A stretch of 64,000 bases of DNA, from contig NZ_CP072392.1 of assembly GCF_017742835.1 (NCBI RefSeq), positions 1,410,385-1,474,384 on the forward strand, written 5' to 3'. How positions within the stretch are numbered: the first letter of the stretch is position 1; the number at the start of each line of letters is the position of its first letter. The notes beneath the pieces were generated by a model that did not search any database, was not told where the DNA came from, and was given only the letters and a program-made list of their open reading frames with translations. A program made the position numbers and the translations under genes. This DNA is from Aquabacter sp. L1I39 (GTDB lineage: Bacteria > Pseudomonadota > Alphaproteobacteria > Rhizobiales > Xanthobacteraceae). Positions 29,858 through 38,488 of this stretch are shown one piece after another.

Positions 29858-31005
29858 TGGACGGCTCCCTCAACCTTGGGGGCGAAGCTGGGATGGACGA
29901 CGGCGCCGTCGCGGGTGAGGAGCGTCGCCTTCACGAGCTCGTCGTCCCACTTCACCGCCAGGGCCTTGGAGCCCTTGTCGATCATGGTCTCGAGGAATGC
30001 GAAGAGGTTCTTCGCATAAAGCTGGGAGGCGGACGCGGCGATGCGGCCGGGCACGTTCAGGTAGCCGACGATCTTCACGCCGTTCACATTGGTGATGTAG
30101 CCGGCCTGCGAGCCTTCCACATTGCCACCGCGCTCGACCGCGAGATCGACGATCACCGAACCGGGCTTCATGGAGGACACCATGGCCGCCGTCACCAGGC
30201 GGGGCGCGGCCCGGCCGGGAATGAGGGCGGTGGTGATCACCAAATCCTGCTTCTTGATGTGCTCGGCGACAAGAGCCTGCTGCTTGGCCTGGTATTCCGC
30301 CGACATGGGCTTGGCATAGCCCGCGGCGGTCTCGGCCTGCTTGAACTCCTCGTCCTCCACGGCGATGAACTTGGCGCCGAGGGATTCCACCTGCTCCTTG
30401 GCGGCGGGCCGCACGTCGGTGGCGGTCACCACCGCGCCGAGGCGGCGGGCGGTGGCGATGGCCTGGAGGCCAGCGACGCCGGCGCCCATGACGAAGCAGC
30501 GCGCGGCGGGAACGGTGCCCGCGGCGGTCATCATCATCGGCAGCGCGCGTCCGAACTGCTCGGCGGCATCGATGACGGCGCGATAGCCGGCCAGGTTCGC
30601 CTGGGAGGACAGCACGTCCATCACCTGGGCACGGGTGATGCGGGGCATCAGCTCCATGGAGAAGGCGGAGATGCCCGCATCGGCCATGGCCTTGAGCGCG
30701 GCGTCATTGCCGTAGGGGTCCATGATGGCCAAAACGAGCGCGCCGCGCGGATAGGCGGACAGCTCGGATTCGGTCGGACGGCGCACCTTCAGCACCACGT
30801 CGGCGCCAGCAACCGCATCGGCGCCAGTGGGGACGATGGTGGCGCCCATCGCCTCATAGTCCGCGTCCGTAATGCCAGAATTCAGGCCTGCCCCACTCTG
30901 CACCGCGAAAGTGGCGCCGAGGGCGGACAAGCGCTTGACCGTATCCGGGGTCGCAGCGACCCGCGGCTCGCCGAGATCAACCTCGGCGGGGACAGCGATT
31001 TTCAT
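29854..31005 (-). CDS. pntAa: NAD(P) transhydrogenase subunit alpha part 1 (NAD-binding domain I)
   Basis: 383 residues forming the soluble NAD(H)-binding domain [21 protein letters not shown] is the typical start, [13 protein letters not shown] and [16 protein letters not shown] follow, and the Rossmann segment is [19 protein letters not shown]. The mobile loop lies around [15 protein letters not shown] 31005 is chosen with GGAG upstream; the frame is open ten codons further into the gap after the small oxidase gene. It is the first pnt gene, 31 bases after that small gene. Confidence 0.96.
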   Translation of the reverse strand: MKIAVPAEVDLGEPRVAATPDTVKRLSALGATFAVQSGAGLNSGITDADYEAMGATIVPTGADAVAGADVVLKVRRPTESELSAYPRGALVLAIMDPYGNDAALKAMADAGISAFSMELMPRITRAQVMDVLSSQANLAGYRAVIDAAEQFGRALPMMMTAAGTVPAARCFVMGAGVAGLQAIATARRLGAVVTATDVRPAAKEQVESLGAKFIAVEDEEFKQAETAAGYAKPMSAEYQAKQQALVAEHIKKQDLVITTALIPGRAAPRLVTAAMVSSMKPGSVIVDLAVERGGNVEGSQAGYITNVNGVKIVGYLNVPGRIAASASQLYAKNLFAFLETMIDKGSKALAVKWDDELVKATLLTRDGAVVHPSFAPKVEGAVQ

Positions 31006-31036
31006 CTGAAACGTCTCCGATGTCCGAGTGTTCAAC

Positions 31037-31189
31037 TCAGAGCAGGAAAATCCACATGAGGACCATGAGCACGGCGACGCCTACGGTGCCCCATTTGGCG
31101 AGGCCCGTGAACAGAGCGTACGTCCGCTGGTGCTCGGCATAATCGTTGCCTGCCGCGGTGGCATATTCCACCGAGCCGTGATCGGCCAT
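31037..31189 (-). CDS. aa3-type cytochrome c oxidase subunit IV-like peptide
   Basis: 50 residues: a polar start (MADHGSVEYATAAGNDYAEHQ), then one membrane helix (LAKWGTVGVAVLMVLMWIFLL). This is the bacterial aa3-type subunit IV family (COX4_pro_2), and it is commonly found just upstream of pntAa in Rhizobiales. GGGGGAG lies five bases before ATG 31189. Whether it really joins the oxidase is uncertain; its constant link to pnt suggests cotranscription at least. Confidence 0.85.
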   Translation of the reverse strand: MADHGSVEYATAAGNDYAEHQRTYALFTGLAKWGTVGVAVLMVLMWIFLL

Positions 31190-31366
31190 GTCACTCCCCC
31201 TAGCGCGCATTTTTTGGACTTTGCCCTTTAACCTGGAAAGGGCGTTTGTGGCAACTGCGCTTAATATACAGTATTCTATATATCAATGACTGACCAGCCC
31301 CTCCTACATAAGAATGTGATCGCATTTGTTCTTGTTCTGTTCTGCGTCTGACGCTAGCCTGCAGGC
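31190..31366. promoter_or_regulatory. Divergent promoter region pnt operon / radical SAM gene
   Basis: 177 bases, AT-rich around 31255-31300, with TTAATATACAGTATTCTATA (31261-31280) containing the 9-bp palindrome ATACAGTAT. It is the only room for the pnt operon promoter. No -35/-10 pair is assigned. Confidence 0.35.
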
Positions 31367-32653
31367 ATGGATTTACGCCACGACTCAACAGCTTCCGTCC
31401 CTAGCGGCAGCTTCGGCCGCCACGGCGGGGTCATGCGCTCCGCAGACGCCCCGGGCGGCGAACCCTCCGCCCGGTCCCTGAAGAAAAAAACGCCGCACCC
31501 CGAGCGCATTGTGGGGCGCCTCCTGCAGGACCGACAGTCCGCTCAGGACGCCGCCGCGCCCTTTGCCGACGAGATGCTGCCCTGCACGGTGGACAGCGAC
31601 CGCCGCCGGGGCCGCGGCGCCGTCTCCAACGCCGCCGGCCGGTTCGAGCCGGCTGCCCGCATTCCCTTCGACGATGGCTGGGAAAGCCTGGAGGATCTGC
31701 CACCCTTCCTCACACAGGTGACGGAAGAGCGGGCGCGCACCGTCATCACCCGCAACCAGTCGCCCGACATCGCCTTCGACCGGTCCATCAATGCCTATCG
31801 GGGCTGCGAGCATGGCTGCATCTATTGCTTCGCGCGCCCGACCCATGCCTATCAGGGCCTCTCGGCGGGGATCGATTTCGAGACCCGGCTGTTCGTGAAG
31901 CCCGATGCACCGGAATTGCTGGCGCGCGAGTTGTCGCATCCGTCCTACAAGCCGCGCACCATCGCCATGGGCACCAATACGGACCCCTACCAGCCCATCG
32001 AGCGGCAGTGGGAGATCACCCGCAAGCTCCTCCACGTGCTGAACGATTTCGGCCATCCGGTGGGCATCGTCACCAAGTCCGGCCTCGTGGCGCGCGACAT
32101 CGATATCCTCAAACCCATGGCCGAGCGGGGTCTGGTGAAGGTGGCCATCTCCATCACCACCTTGGACCACAAGCTCTCCCGCCTCATGGAGCCGCGCGCA
32201 GCCTCGCCCATGCGCCGGCTGGAGACCATCCGCCGCCTGACGGACGCCGGCATCCCGACAGCGGTGTTGACGGCCCCGCTCATCCCCGCGCTCAACGACA
32301 TGGAGATCGAGCGGATCCTGGATTCCGCGAAGGCGGCGGGAGCGACGGAGGCTGGCTATGTGACCTTGCGCCTGCCGCTGGAGATCGCCGACCTGTTCCG
32401 CGAATGGCTGGTGGCCCATTTTCCCGACAAGGCCCGCCACGTCTTCTCCCTGGTGCGGGAAATGCACGGCGGGCGGGATTATGATTCCACCTTCGGCAGC
32501 CGGGGACGGGGCACCGGCCCCTATGCCTGGACCATCGGCCGCCGCTTCGAGATCGCCGCCCGCCGCCTCGGGCTGGTGGGCCGGGGGCTGAAGCTCACCA
32601 CCGAGCATTTCCGCAAGCCGCCCCAGCCGGGGGAGCAGCTTTCCCTGTTCTGA
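31367..32653 (+). CDS. Radical SAM protein, PA0069/SPL-like family
   Basis: 428 residues. A variable basic N-terminus (1-75) leads into RRGRGAVSNAAGRFEPAARI, a hallmark of the PA0069 group. The [4Fe-4S] motif CEHGCIYC (Cys147, Cys151, Cys154) follows, then SAM-binding features GTNTDPYQPIER and VGIVTKSGL. The fold is related to spore photoproduct lyase, but the function of this group is not established. The N-terminus is uncertain: ATG 31367 has a poor ribosome site, and Met23 (31433) is an alternative. Confidence 0.9.
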   Translation: MDLRHDSTASVPSGSFGRHGGVMRSADAPGGEPSARSLKKKTPHPERIVGRLLQDRQSAQDAAAPFADEMLPCTVDSDRRRGRGAVSNAAGRFEPAARIPFDDGWESLEDLPPFLTQVTEERARTVITRNQSPDIAFDRSINAYRGCEHGCIYCFARPTHAYQGLSAGIDFETRLFVKPDAPELLARELSHPSYKPRTIAMGTNTDPYQPIERQWEITRKLLHVLNDFGHPVGIVTKSGLVARDIDILKPMAERGLVKVAISITTLDHKLSRLMEPRAASPMRRLETIRRLTDAGIPTAVLTAPLIPALNDMEIERILDSAKAAGATEAGYVTLRLPLEIADLFREWLVAHFPDKARHVFSLVREMHGGRDYDSTFGSRGRGTGPYAWTIGRRFEIAARRLGLVGRGLKLTTEHFRKPPQPGEQLSLF

Positions 32654-32727
32654 CCCATCCGCCCTTCGCCTGATCACCGCCCAGCCTTCGCCCGGTCTTC
32701 AGCCCAGGCCGCCCCTCTGGAGGTTTC

Positions 32728-33216
32728 ATGCCCGCCCACCCCCAGCCCCACCCCCACGCCAACGCGTCCCCGCCCGCCGCGTCCGCGCGACCGGGCCTTC
32801 ACCTGGTGACGCTGGGGGTCGCGGACCTGCCTCAGGCCGCCGCCTTCTACACCGCCTTCGGGTTTGAACGCCGGGGCAAGGCCCATGAGAACGTCGCCTT
32901 CTTCGAGGCGGGCCATCTCATCCTGTCGCTCTATCCGTCCCAGGCGCTGGCGCGGGATGCCGAGGTGACCGACCTCGACGCCTCCGGCGCCTTTCGCGGC
33001 ATCACGCTGGCCTGCAACACAGCCAGCGAAGCCGAAGTGGACACGCTGATGGCGCGGGCGGCATCCCTGGGAGCCCGCATCCTGCGGCCGGCCCAGCCCA
33101 TCTTCTGGGGCGGCTATATGGGCTATTTCGCCGACCGCGACGGCCATGTGTGGGAGATCGCGTACAATCCCTATTTCCCGTTCGACGCGGCGGGGCGCCT
33201 AGTGGTGCCAGACTGA
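32728..33216 (+). CDS. VOC-family (glyoxalase/bleomycin-resistance fold) protein
   Basis: 162 residues. A His/Pro-rich start (1-22) is followed by one glyoxalase fold: LHLVTLGVADLPQAAAFYTAFGF and, near the end, GGYMGYFADRDGHVWEIAYNP with the typical DPDG-like turn and metal glutamate. GGAGG sits five bases before ATG 32728. Substrate unknown; relatives include lyases, dioxygenases and resistance proteins. Confidence 0.9.
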   Translation: MPAHPQPHPHANASPPAASARPGLHLVTLGVADLPQAAAFYTAFGFERRGKAHENVAFFEAGHLILSLYPSQALARDAEVTDLDASGAFRGITLACNTASEAEVDTLMARAASLGARILRPAQPIFWGGYMGYFADRDGHVWEIAYNPYFPFDAAGRLVVPD

Positions 33217-33296
33217 GGCTGGCGCGCCGGCAACTTTTCCTTGAGACATGCCGGGGCTTCATGGCGCATCCGCCGGCTGGCGGGCACGGATACGCC

Positions 33297-33794
33297 ATGA
33301 CCCAGGATGCCTCGACAAAGGATGCCCGCCCCCCGTTTCACGTCACGCCCTATGAGCCTGGCCAACGGGCCGCGCTCGCCGACCTCTGGGTGGCGAGTTG
33401 GGCGAAGACCATGCCCGAGATCGATTTCGAGGCCCGCCGCCCGTGGTTCCTGGGTCATTTCGAGACACTGCGGCAGACCGGGGCCGAGATCCTGGTGGCA
33501 GTGCCTGCGGAGACGGGCGCGCGGGGCGGTCTGCCGGCCGGCTTCGTCGCCATCGCTCCGGCCACCGGCTATCTGGATCAACTGGCCGTCGCCCCCGCCT
33601 TCTGGGGAAAGGGCGCCGCCGAAGTGCTCATGGCTGCCGCACGGCAGGTGTCTCCCGCAGGCATCGCCCTTGACGTGAACCAAGACAATCCCCGCGCCGT
33701 CGCCTTTTACCGGCGCCTCGGCTTCGCCATCGCCGCAGAAGGACGCAACCCGCTGTCCGGCCGCGCCATCTGGCGGATGGAATGGAAGCCCTGA
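33297..33794 (+). CDS. GNAT-family N-acetyltransferase
   Basis: 165 residues from ATG 33297. The GNAT core includes GFVAIAPATGYLDQLAVAP (beta4), the acetyl-CoA loop FWGKGAAEVLMAAA, and LDVNQDNPRAVAFYRRLGF (the motif B region common in the family). ATG 33261 is a possible earlier start. Its stop abuts the stop of the ABC exporter with no spacer. Substrate unknown. Confidence 0.88.
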   Translation: MTQDASTKDARPPFHVTPYEPGQRAALADLWVASWAKTMPEIDFEARRPWFLGHFETLRQTGAEILVAVPAETGARGGLPAGFVAIAPATGYLDQLAVAPAFWGKGAAEVLMAAARQVSPAGIALDVNQDNPRAVAFYRRLGFAIAAEGRNPLSGRAIWRMEWKP

Positions 33795-35627
33795 TCAGGC
33801 CGCCCCATTGAACTGCAAGGCCGCGAGGCGCGCATAGAGCCCGCCTTTGGCCACCAATTCCCCATGGGTGCCCTCGTCCACGATCCGCCCCCCTTCCATC
33901 ACCAGGATGCGGTCGGCGGAGAGGACGGTGGCCAGGCGATGGGCAATGACCAGAGTGGTCCGCCCCGCCATGGAGCGCTCCAGGGCCGTCTGCACGAGGG
34001 TCTCGCTTTCGGCGTCGAGAGCCGAAGTCGCCTCGTCCAGCAAGAGGATGGGCGCGGCGCGCAGGATGGCGCGGGCGATCACAATGCGCTGGCGCTGGCC
34101 ACCGGAGAGCATCACGCCCCGCTCGCCCACCTGGGTCTTCCAGCCCTGCGGCAGGCGCGCCACGAACTCGTCCACCAAGGCGGCGCGTCCTGCCTCCTCC
34201 ACCTCGGCGTCCGTCGCCTCCGGCCGGGCGATGCGGATGTTCTCGCACACCGTATCGGCGAAGATGGCCACGTCCTGCGGCACCAGCGCCAGCTGGCGAC
34301 GCACCGCGACGGGATCGCAAGCGGCGATGTCGATGCCGTCCAGCCGGATCTGGCCGGCCTGCGGGTCATAGAAGCGCTCCAGCAATTGGAACACCGTGCT
34401 CTTGCCCGCCCCGGACGGCCCCACCAACGCCACCCGCTCGCCAGGCCGCACCGAGAAGGACACCCCATGCAGCGCCCGCCCATCGGGGCGCGTGGGGTAG
34501 GCAAACGACACCTCGTCGAACTGGATGGCGCCGGACAGACGCGCCGGCAAGGCCTTCGGCCGGGCCGGGACCTTCACCTTTGGTGTCTCGCGCAGGAGTT
34601 CGCCGATGCGCTCGGCAGCTCCCGTGGCCGAGGACACCTCACCCCAGGTCTGGGACAATTCGCCGAGGCCGCTTGCCGCCAGCACCGCGAACAGCACGAA
34701 CTGGCTGAGATCGCCTGCCGTCATGGTGCCCGTCATCACCGACTGGGCGCCGGCCCAGAGCACGCCCACCACGCTGGCGAAGACGAGGAAAATGCCGATG
34801 CCGGTCAGCGCGGCGCGGGCCTTGGTGGCATCCCGGGCGGCTACGAAGGCGCGCTCCACCGCCGCCGCGAACCGCGCGCGTGCCGCACCCTCGGCGCTGG
34901 AGGCCTGCACCGCCCGCATGGCCGAAATGGCTTCCGCCGCATAGGCCGAGGCATCCGCCAGCGTGTCCTGCGCCAGGCGCGAGCGCTTGCGCACCCGGCG
35001 GCCGGAGGCGACCAGCGGCAACACGATGAGCGGAATGGCCACCAGCACCAAGGCGGAAAGGCGCGGGCTCGTTACCACCATCATTGCGACGGAACCGACG
35101 CACAGGGCGAAATTGCGCAGGGCGATGGAGGCGGAAGTGGCAACGACCACCTTGATCTGGGTGGTATCGGCGGTCAGCCGGGAGGTCAGCTCGCCAGCGC
35201 GGGCGGTGTCGTAGAAGGCGCCATCCAGCGCGGTCAGGCGGGCGAAGACCGCATCGCGCAGATCCGCAACCACCCGTTCTCCGAGCGTGGTCACGAGATA
35301 ATAGCGCACGGCGGAGGCAGCGGCGAGAACGCCCACCACCACCAGCAGCATCATGAAATAGCGGTCGATGAGACCGGCCTCGGGCGCCGTGAAGCCGTGG
35401 TCGATCATGCGCCGCACGGCAATGGGCATGGCCAGTGTCGCCATCGCCGCCACCACCAGGGCCGCGAGCGCGGCGGCCACCCGGACCCGATAGCGCAGCA
35501 GATGCGGCAGGAGCGCGAGCAGCGGCCCGAGCGAGCGCCGCCGCCCGGATGCCGTTGCGGAAGGCGCTTCGGAGGCGGGGTTTGGCGGAAGTTGCGGACG
35601 ATCCGCTGAGGTGTCGGCTTGTGTCAA
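33795..35627 (-). CDS. ABC exporter, fused permease-ATPase (MsbA/multidrug type)
   Basis: 610 residues. Six membrane helices lie in about 40-320. The ATPase at about 360-600 has Walker A GPSGAGKST, Q-loop LVPQDVAIF, signature LSGGQRQR, Walker B ILLLDEATSALD and the switch histidine in VIAHRL. Homodimeric exporters of this type move lipids, peptides or drugs. No in-frame ATG is near; the start is the TTG at 35627, with GAGAG seven bases upstream. It is divergent from rpmE. Confidence 0.92.
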   Translation of the reverse strand: MTQADTSADRPQLPPNPASEAPSATASGRRRSLGPLLALLPHLLRYRVRVAAALAALVVAAMATLAMPIAVRRMIDHGFTAPEAGLIDRYFMMLLVVVGVLAAASAVRYYLVTTLGERVVADLRDAVFARLTALDGAFYDTARAGELTSRLTADTTQIKVVVATSASIALRNFALCVGSVAMMVVTSPRLSALVLVAIPLIVLPLVASGRRVRKRSRLAQDTLADASAYAAEAISAMRAVQASSAEGAARARFAAAVERAFVAARDATKARAALTGIGIFLVFASVVGVLWAGAQSVMTGTMTAGDLSQFVLFAVLAASGLGELSQTWGEVSSATGAAERIGELLRETPKVKVPARPKALPARLSGAIQFDEVSFAYPTRPDGRALHGVSFSVRPGERVALVGPSGAGKSTVFQLLERFYDPQAGQIRLDGIDIAACDPVAVRRQLALVPQDVAIFADTVCENIRIARPEATDAEVEEAGRAALVDEFVARLPQGWKTQVGERGVMLSGGQRQRIVIARAILRAAPILLLDEATSALDAESETLVQTALERSMAGRTTLVIAHRLATVLSADRILVMEGGRIVDEGTHGELVAKGGLYARLAALQFNGAA

Positions 35628-35725
35628 CGCATGCTCTCGTTTATAGACCCGCCACTTCCGTCAGGAAACGAATTCATACCGTCGCCGTTCGGCTGGTCTC
35701 TGGCGCGGCGAGAAGGACGTGACCC

Positions 35726-35950
35726 ATGAAGAGCGAGATTCACCCCGACTACCACTTCATCAAGGTGGTTATGACGGACGGCACCGAGTACACGACGCGG
35801 TCGACTTACGGCAAGGAGGGTGACGCCCTTCAGCTGGACATCGACCCCCGCACCCACCCCGCGTGGACCGGCGGCACCCAGCAGCTGATGGACCGCGGCG
35901 GCCGCGTGTCCCGCTTCAAGAACAAGTTCGGCGGCCTGCTCAAGGGCTGA
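35726..35950 (+). CDS. rpmE: 50S ribosomal protein L31
   Basis: 74 residues: [45 protein letters not shown], and the basic tail [13 protein letters not shown]. There is no cysteine, so this is the zinc-independent form usual in alphaproteobacteria. It binds at the interface of the ribosomal subunits. It is monocistronic, with the ABC exporter gene divergent 98 bases away. Confidence 0.97.
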   Translation: MKSEIHPDYHFIKVVMTDGTEYTTRSTYGKEGDALQLDIDPRTHPAWTGGTQQLMDRGGRVSRFKNKFGGLLKG

Positions 35951-36249
35951 TTGGACGGCGCCGTTTGGCGGCGCGGGCGGTCAGCGCCTGCGCGCCATGG
36001 TCGCACCCTGAGCTTCTCCCCCCGGGGCTGGACAGGTCGGATCCAAAACGGATCGGCCCGATCCGGCCTCGGCGCGTTTGCGCATGGCCATGCTCCCAGC
36101 GCAGCGGGTGGACCCTTTCCCCCACCGCGAAATCCGCGTCACGACATCCGGGACAGACGCAAGGATGACTTGAATGCGCGAGGAGGGCGTGCCGACACAT
36201 GCCGTGCCCGTCGCAGAGCGGCCTCCCCACGCTTGGTCTTTCTGTGCAT
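35951..36249. other. Convergent gap rpmE / rcdA
   Basis: 299 bases without a gene. The repeated GGATC/GGCCCGATCCGGCC stretch near 36036-36064 may form weak stems; no clear terminator was seen. Confidence 0.45.
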
Positions 36250-36729
36250 TCAGTCCTGCGGTCTGCGGACCAGTTGAAGATGCGGCCGCCCCATCGGCGC
36301 GGGGCGCTCGCCATTGGCATTGGCTGCGCCAAGCAGATATTCGGCCCGTGCGCACACCGCCGCGCGCAGGGCCTCGGCCTCCGCGCGCAGCGCCTTGAGG
36401 CCTTCGGGATGATCGGGAGAGGCGACGGCGGGTGGGGCCTTCAGGTCCGTGCGACTGGCCTGCAGGCGCACCACATCCATGGAAATCTCGCCTTCCGCCA
36501 CCGCCCTCTCCATCAGCAGCCAAGCCGCAATCTGCAGCAGCAGGGTGGTCAGCGCGCGGGATTCCGCATGATAGGCGGTGTTGGCGTCTTCGGAGAGGCG
36601 CGCCGCCTCAAGACGGCCGGGGCCGCCGAGATAGGCGCTCACCCGCTCCAGCAGATCCATCCCGTCTCGGTACATCTGGGAGAAGGGACCGTTTCCCGGC
36701 ACGCCGAGGGTCGCAATGCTTCTGTCCAT
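36250..36729 (-). CDS. rcdA: RcdA-like protease adaptor (DUF1465)
   Basis: 159 residues, mostly helical. FSQMYRDGMDLLERVSAYLG, GPGRLEAARLSEDANTAYHA and ESRALTTLLLQIAAWLLMER match the DUF1465 core, of which Caulobacter RcdA is the studied member. RcdA helps ClpXP degrade CtrA and other cell-cycle substrates as part of an adaptor hierarchy. ATG 36729 has AGGAGG upstream; the frame is open 32 codons further without family character. The tail (about 125-159) is polar and probably flexible. Confidence 0.85.
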   Translation of the reverse strand: MDRSIATLGVPGNGPFSQMYRDGMDLLERVSAYLGGPGRLEAARLSEDANTAYHAESRALTTLLLQIAAWLLMERAVAEGEISMDVVRLQASRTDLKAPPAVASPDHPEGLKALRAEAEALRAAVCARAEYLLGAANANGERPAPMGRPHLQLVRRPQD

Positions 36730-36980
36730 CTGCGCCTCCTGACGGCCAAGGGGGCGCGTCCGTGCATGGGAGGAAGACATTGCACCCGCGTTGCGGCGGA
36801 ATCCAGGCCGCTTGTCACGGCGCACGCGAAATTGCGGGGATGCACGGCGCTCACAGAAGAGCCGCCTTGCGGCGGCTCAGGTCGACGGGAGGACGCCAGA
36901 TGTCCGAGAAGGCCAGGACTGCAGGCCTTCCATCGGAACAACTCTAAAGTAGCCCCCGTCGCTTAACGAAAGCTGAATGC

Positions 36981-37166
36981 CTATCGCTTGAAGAAGGCAT
37001 CGGCCGCGCTGCGGGAGGCTTTCTTGGCGGCGAGTGCGCCTTCAAGGCGCACGATCTCCGCCTTCAGGAGCGCGATCCGCTCTAGGAGCTCATCCTCGGA
37101 GAGCCGCGAGACGTCCGCGCCAGGCTGGATCGGCGACGGCGGGGGCGTGGGGCGGTCATCATCCAT
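36981..37166 (-). CDS. DUF1192 family protein
   Basis: 61 residues. MDDDRPTPPPSPIQPGADVS is followed by the family helix LSEDELLERIALLKAEIVRLEGALAAKKASRSAADAFF as a heptad-patterned coiled coil (about 21-50). DUF1192 proteins are short and typical of alphaproteobacteria; function unknown. It lies upstream of rcdA on the same strand, with a 251-base gap. Confidence 0.9.
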   Translation of the reverse strand: MDDDRPTPPPSPIQPGADVSRLSEDELLERIALLKAEIVRLEGALAAKKASRSAADAFFKR

Positions 37167-37349
37167 GGGTCAACCTCCGATCAAAGCCACGCGGCCGTCT
37201 CGCGCAGAGCCGGGCCGGGCGCGATGCCATTTTCGCGCCGCACCGCATGGGTTACTAGAGGGGGCTTGTGGCGGCCCCCGCCGCCCACCCCGCACCGTCA
37301 CGGACGGGGGATGTCCCTCCCCTCCACCGCTCCAACCGGGAACCGTGCC

Positions 37350-38351
37350 ATGACCGATCTGCCCGCGACCATGTCTGCCATCTGCATTTCCACCCCCGGC
37401 GGGCCGGAAGTGCTCGTCCCGTGCGAGCGGCCCATGCCCGTGCCCGCCGCCGGCGAGGTGCTGATCAAGGTGGCGGCGGCGGGCGTCAACCGGCCGGACG
37501 TTGTCCAGCGGCGCGGCCTCTATCCCGCGCCTCCCGGCGCCTCCGACCTGCCGGGGCTGGAGATTTCCGGCACCGTGGTGGCGCTCGGGGCGGGCGTGAC
37601 GCGGCACAAGGTGGGGGATGAGGTGTGTGCGCTGGCGGCGGGAGGCGGATATGCCGCTTATTGCACGGCGCCCGAGGCCACAACGCTGCCCGTGCCCGCT
37701 GGCTTCTCGATGGTGGAGGCGGCTGCCCTACCGGAGACCTTCTTCACAGTGTGGAGCAATGTCTTCGACCGCGCGCGGCTCCATGCCGGGGAAACCCTAC
37801 TCGTGCATGGGGGCACGTCGGGCATCGGCACCACCGCCATCCAATTGGGCAAGGCGTTCGGCGCCCGCGTGATCGTGACCGCCGGCTCCGCGGAAAAATG
37901 CGAGGCTTGCCGGCGCCTCGGGGCGGACGTCGCCATCGACTATAAGAGCGAGGACTTCGTGGCCGTGGTGAAAAGCGCCACCGGCGGCAAGGGTGCCAAT
38001 GTCATCCTCGACATGGTGGGCGGGGCCTATATCCAGCGCAATTATGAGGCGGCGGCCGTGGAAGGGCGCATCGTGCAGATCGCCTTCCAGGAAGGCTCCA
38101 AGGTGCAGATCGACTTCATGCGCCTGATGCTGAAGCGCCTCACCCACACCGGCTCCACGCTGCGCGCCCGCCCTGTGTCCGAAAAGGCGGCCATTGCCGA
38201 TGCGCTCTCGGAGAAGGTCTGGCCGCTGCTGGCGAAGGGTGCCATCCGCCCCCTCATCGACCGCACCTTCCCTCTCGCGGAAGCGGCCGGCGCCCATGCA
38301 CGCATGGAATCCAGCACCCACATGGGCAAGATCGTGCTTGAGGTGGCGTGA
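37350..38351 (+). CDS. NAD(P)H:quinone oxidoreductase, zinc-independent MDR family (PIG3-like)
   Basis: 333 residues. The GroES-like N-terminal half contains AAAGVNRPDVVQRRGLYPAP and LPGLEISGTVVALG. The NADPH-binding Rossmann half contains LLVHGGTSGIGTTAIQLGKAFGARV. No zinc ligands are present, in keeping with quinone reductases of this group (PIG3 pattern). ATG 37350 follows GGGAA; an open frame upstream lacks family sequence. Its stop (TGA) overlaps a possible ATG of the next gene. Confidence 0.92.
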   Translation: MTDLPATMSAICISTPGGPEVLVPCERPMPVPAAGEVLIKVAAAGVNRPDVVQRRGLYPAPPGASDLPGLEISGTVVALGAGVTRHKVGDEVCALAAGGGYAAYCTAPEATTLPVPAGFSMVEAAALPETFFTVWSNVFDRARLHAGETLLVHGGTSGIGTTAIQLGKAFGARVIVTAGSAEKCEACRRLGADVAIDYKSEDFVAVVKSATGGKGANVILDMVGGAYIQRNYEAAAVEGRIVQIAFQEGSKVQIDFMRLMLKRLTHTGSTLRARPVSEKAAIADALSEKVWPLLAKGAIRPLIDRTFPLAEAAGAHARMESSTHMGKIVLEVA

Positions 38352-38488
38352 TGCGCCCCTGCGGGAACGGCCGGACGGCTGTTTCCGCCGCCTCCTCCTG
38401 CGTCAGCCGGGCCTTCGCCTTGCTCCGGCCCCAGGTGGGCGCTAGTGATGGCACCTTCCCCCGGTTCACCGGGTGCGGAGGCTTGCCG

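Noticed and set aside
35951..36249. A gene between rpmE and rcdA (108-codon plus-strand frame)
   Set aside because: Translation is Arg/Pro-rich without hydrophobic pattern and starts without a ribosome site.
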